Shown here: positions 61,916-64,000 of the stretch, in pieces
Layout: the number at the start of each line of letters is the position of its first letter
Numbering within the stretch: the stretch's first letter is position 1
Notes under the pieces: model-generated
What the model saw: only the letters and a program-made list of their open reading frames with translations
What the model was told of the DNA's origin: nothing
Databases searched by the model: none
Translations under genes and position numbers: made by a program
Source: Thiomicrorhabdus indica
GTDB taxonomy: Bacteria > Pseudomonadota > Gammaproteobacteria > Thiomicrospirales > Thiomicrospiraceae
Direction of reading: 5' to 3'
Length of the DNA: 64,000 nucleotides
Assembly: GCF_004293625.1 (NCBI RefSeq)
Contig: NZ_CP033040.1
Coordinates: 124,001 to 188,000 of the forward strand

Positions 61916-64000
61916 TTATTGGGCTTTCCTGTTTTGAAGGAAGGTTTCTAAATCTTGCAAAGTCAAAGGTTTTGAAAAGTAATACCCTTGGAATATTTCG
62001 CAGCCTAATTGCTTGAGCAAGTTAAATTGTTCCTCTGTTTCCACGCCTTCAGCAAGTGGGTTAGCGTCGATTTTTTTAGCAATGTTAATGATAGAAGCAG
62101 CTAAGCCTTGGTCTTTTTCATCTTCGTTAATGTGATTGACAAAGCTTTTGTCAATTTTCAATTCACTCAGTGGCAGGTTTCTTAGGAGGCTCAATGAAGA
62201 ATAACCTGTGCCAAAGTCATCTAACGAAATGGAGACGCCGGTTGATTTTAACTCTTCAAGTAATGGTAGCAACACTTCGATTTCTTCAATAAAAACGGTT
62301 TCAGTTACTTCAAGAGTCAAGCGTTTAGGGTTAATCTGGCAGTGAGCTAGGTTGTTTTTAAAGTCAGATAAAAATTCAGGGTCGAGGAGTTGTTTAACAG
62401 AAATATTAATCCCTAACTGGAATTCAAAAGAGAGTTTTTGCTGAAGTTTTTCAACTTCTAACAAGGTGTTTTGGAGAATCATTTTTCCAAGTTCTGGCAT
62501 CATTCCTATGTCTTCAGCAACTTGTATGAACTCATCGGGAGGAACAAAACCAAGTGTTGGATTCATCCACCTTGCAAGTGCTTCTACACCGTGGACTGAA
62601 CCGTTTGCAAGCATTTGAGGTTGATAGACGAAAAAGATTTCATTGTTAGGTAGTGCCGTTCTGAGCTGTTGTTCCACTGCCATTCTGCGAAGGCTTTTTT
62701 GATACAGTTCATCTGAAAAATATTCGAATACGTTTTTTCGGTTTTTTGCAGCGTACATGGCCAAATCTGCTTGTGATAGCCGAGTAGCAAGAGACTGTTG
62801 TGAACCTATTGGCACTGAAATACCAATACTAGCTCCTAAAATAAATTCTTTGCCTTCGATAAGGTAGTGCTTAGAGAGTGCGGCAATGATGTTTGCTGCT
62901 TTTTCTTTCTCATCGTGTGTTTCATCAACGAATAACAAGAACTCGTCTCCCCCAAAGCGAATTAATCGTTCTTTATTTTCTACAAAATTCGACAATCTTT
63001 CGGCAACGATTTGTAAGAGCTTGTCGCCAATCTGGTGACCAAAATTATCATTGATGGCTTTGAAGTTATCCAAGTCGATGAATAAGAGGGTTGATGACAT
63101 TAAGTTAGAGGATTGTTCATATTCTTTTTCGAGAAAGTTGCGATTCAATAACCCCGTTAGTGAGTCATGGTTTGCTTGGAACATTAAACGTTTTCGGGTG
63201 TTTTTTTCTGAGTCAGCGATTATTTTAAATAACCAGAAAATGATTAAATTGGTGACCAATATCATCAAAAAATATTGTAGAACGCTATTAGAAAGTTTTT
63301 TATTGAGCGTCGTAGAGGATTCCAAAAGAATGGTCCAAACTTGGTGTTGAGGGTCATAAACAGCGACTGAATCACTGACTTCTTGTAAGAGTTCAGATGG
63401 ATAACGATAATTGATAGTGACACTTTTATTGTTGTCTCTTATCTCTTTTAAGCTTGTGGAATAGCTGTCTTTTAGAATTTGATTAAAGTCGTTAAGTACT
63501 TCATTTTTAAGGGGAGCTGAATATAAACGTGAATAGTCCAATGAATCTTTGCCTGCGGTGTAGATTCGATACTGGTTGATATCATTAATTAGCGCAAATT
63601 GTCTATTTTTAGAAAAATTGTTATTGCCCAAGAAACTCCCATTTTCAATTTTTATGCCGGTGGTTATGACTGCAACGACCTTGCCATTTCCATCTCGGAG
63701 TGCTTTGCGTAATGGAATGACCCATGATTTAGAAGGGGGGAAATAATATGTTCTTCCTAACTCCATCTTATTGGAGGTTAAAGTTCTTAAAAATGAGTTT
63801 CGAGACTCTTCCTGTTCCATGAGGTTTGGGAAGTTAACAGAGGTATCGAAGTTATCACTGGTGGTTATAAAATCTCCATCTGGAGAAAATAACCCAAAAC
63901 CGAGTAAAGTCGGCTTTCCTTTTAGCATCTGTTTGAGCAGTTTTTGTGTTTGTTCAATATTTTTGTAACGTTGATTTTCTAGCAAACTGTTGCCGAGAAT
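61916..64000 (-). CDS. Diguanylate cyclase/phosphodiesterase with periplasmic Cache sensor, 5' end outside window
   Basis: Membrane c-di-GMP enzyme; about 695 residues are present and the frame stays open to the window edge, so the N-terminus (TM1) is missing. A Cache-type sensor (GFGLFSPDGDFITTSDNF region) is followed by TM2 (about 234-252, YFLMILVTNLIIFWLF), a GGDEF domain with intact RFGGDEFLLFV, and an EAL domain with HGVEALARW, NISVKQLLDPEF and LDDFGTGYSS. The catalytic motifs of both domains look intact, so either activity is possible. Neighbours give no hint of the ligand. Single gene, ending after AT-rich spacer. Confidence 0.92.
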   Translation of the reverse strand: MLGNSLLENQRYKNIEQTQKLLKQMLKGKPTLLGFGLFSPDGDFITTSDNFDTSVNFPNLMEQEESRNSFLRTLTSNKMELGRTYYFPPSKSWVIPLRKALRDGNGKVVAVITTGIKIENGSFLGNNNFSKNRQFALINDINQYRIYTAGKDSLDYSRLYSAPLKNEVLNDFNQILKDSYSTSLKEIRDNNKSVTINYRYPSELLQEVSDSVAVYDPQHQVWTILLESSTTLNKKLSNSVLQYFLMILVTNLIIFWLFKIIADSEKNTRKRLMFQANHDSLTGLLNRNFLEKEYEQSSNLMSSTLLFIDLDNFKAINDNFGHQIGDKLLQIVAERLSNFVENKERLIRFGGDEFLLFVDETHDEKEKAANIIAALSKHYLIEGKEFILGASIGISVPIGSQQSLATRLSQADLAMYAAKNRKNVFEYFSDELYQKSLRRMAVEQQLRTALPNNEIFFVYQPQMLANGSVHGVEALARWMNPTLGFVPPDEFIQVAEDIGMMPELGKMILQNTLLEVEKLQQKLSFEFQLGINISVKQLLDPEFLSDFKNNLAHCQINPKRLTLEVTETVFIEEIEVLLPLLEELKSTGVSISLDDFGTGYSSLSLLRNLPLSELKIDKSFVNHINEDEKDQGLAASIINIAKKIDANPLAEGVETEEQFNLLKQLGCEIFQGYYFSKPLTLQDLETFLQNRKAQ

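Noticed and set aside
1-64000. CRISPR arrays, tRNA or rRNA genes, prophage
   Set aside because: No regularly spaced direct repeats, cloverleaf or rRNA segments, or phage structural genes were recognised by eye; small RNAs cannot be excluded.

Overview
The window looks like the chromosome of a free-living gammaproteobacterium, most likely a sulfur-oxidising chemolithotroph of the Thiomicrospira / Hydrogenovibrio / Thiomicrorhabdus group. This is an inference from moderately AT-rich DNA, a periplasmic rhodanese, two DsrE-type sulfur proteins, a RegB/RegA redox pair, c-type cytochromes and typical gammaproteobacterial genes (cmoM, prlC, azoR, lplT-aas). No rRNA, tRNA, CRISPR array or phage genes are visible.

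Layout. 0-14.8 kb: end of 6-phosphogluconolactonase, then two copies of a 1316-bp IS3-family element in opposite orientation (563-1878 and 10801-12116) around a rhodanese, a Na/Pi cotransporter, a dihydroorotate dehydrogenase, an acetolactate-synthase-like enzyme, YjbQ, a BFD-like Fe-S protein and oligopeptidase A; then azoreductase, pirin and a DUF3616 protein. 15-23.7 kb: an RND efflux pump divergent from a TetR regulator that leads an lplT-aas lysophospholipid-recycling operon. 23.8-30.6 kb: a solute-binding protein cotranscribed with a histidine kinase that lacks the usual phospho-acceptor His, and two exported repeat proteins. 30.8-37.2 kb: an ECF sigma factor with an anti-sigma factor whose C-terminus is a DsrE-like domain, divergent from a secreted DsrE protein, an OprP-like porin and a chemoreceptor. 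37.3-44.8 kb: a complete aerotolerance (moxR-DUF58-DUF4381-BatA-BatBC-BatD) operon. 45-49.5 kb: small housekeeping and membrane genes and cmoM. 49.6-55 kb: a CydA/CydB-like membrane oxidase operon with cytochrome c, divergent from RegB/RegA, with two RegA-type boxes between them. 55-61.7 kb: a decayed IS5 transposase, then an MbnP-MbnH-MbnH-barrel copper/kynurenine operon with another RegA-like box upstream, and a broken PCuAC gene. The window ends inside a GGDEF-EAL protein.

Two sequence-wide signals stand out. The 10-bp palindrome ACCGGCCGGT occurs 23 times between 68 and 49123, mostly inside genes and mostly in the frame that reads Pro-Ala-Gly, and is absent from the last 15 kb. Four intergenic copies of a parS-like palindrome (core GTTTCACGTGAAAC) at 7.8, 8.3, 14.9 and 46.5 kb suggest a ParB-loading region, and hence possible proximity to the replication origin.

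The most promising undescribed arrangements are the sigma/anti-sigma-DsrE module (30.8-33.2 kb), the binding-protein/His-less-kinase pair (23.8-27.4 kb) and the RegA-box-linked oxidase and copper operons (49.6-61 kb).
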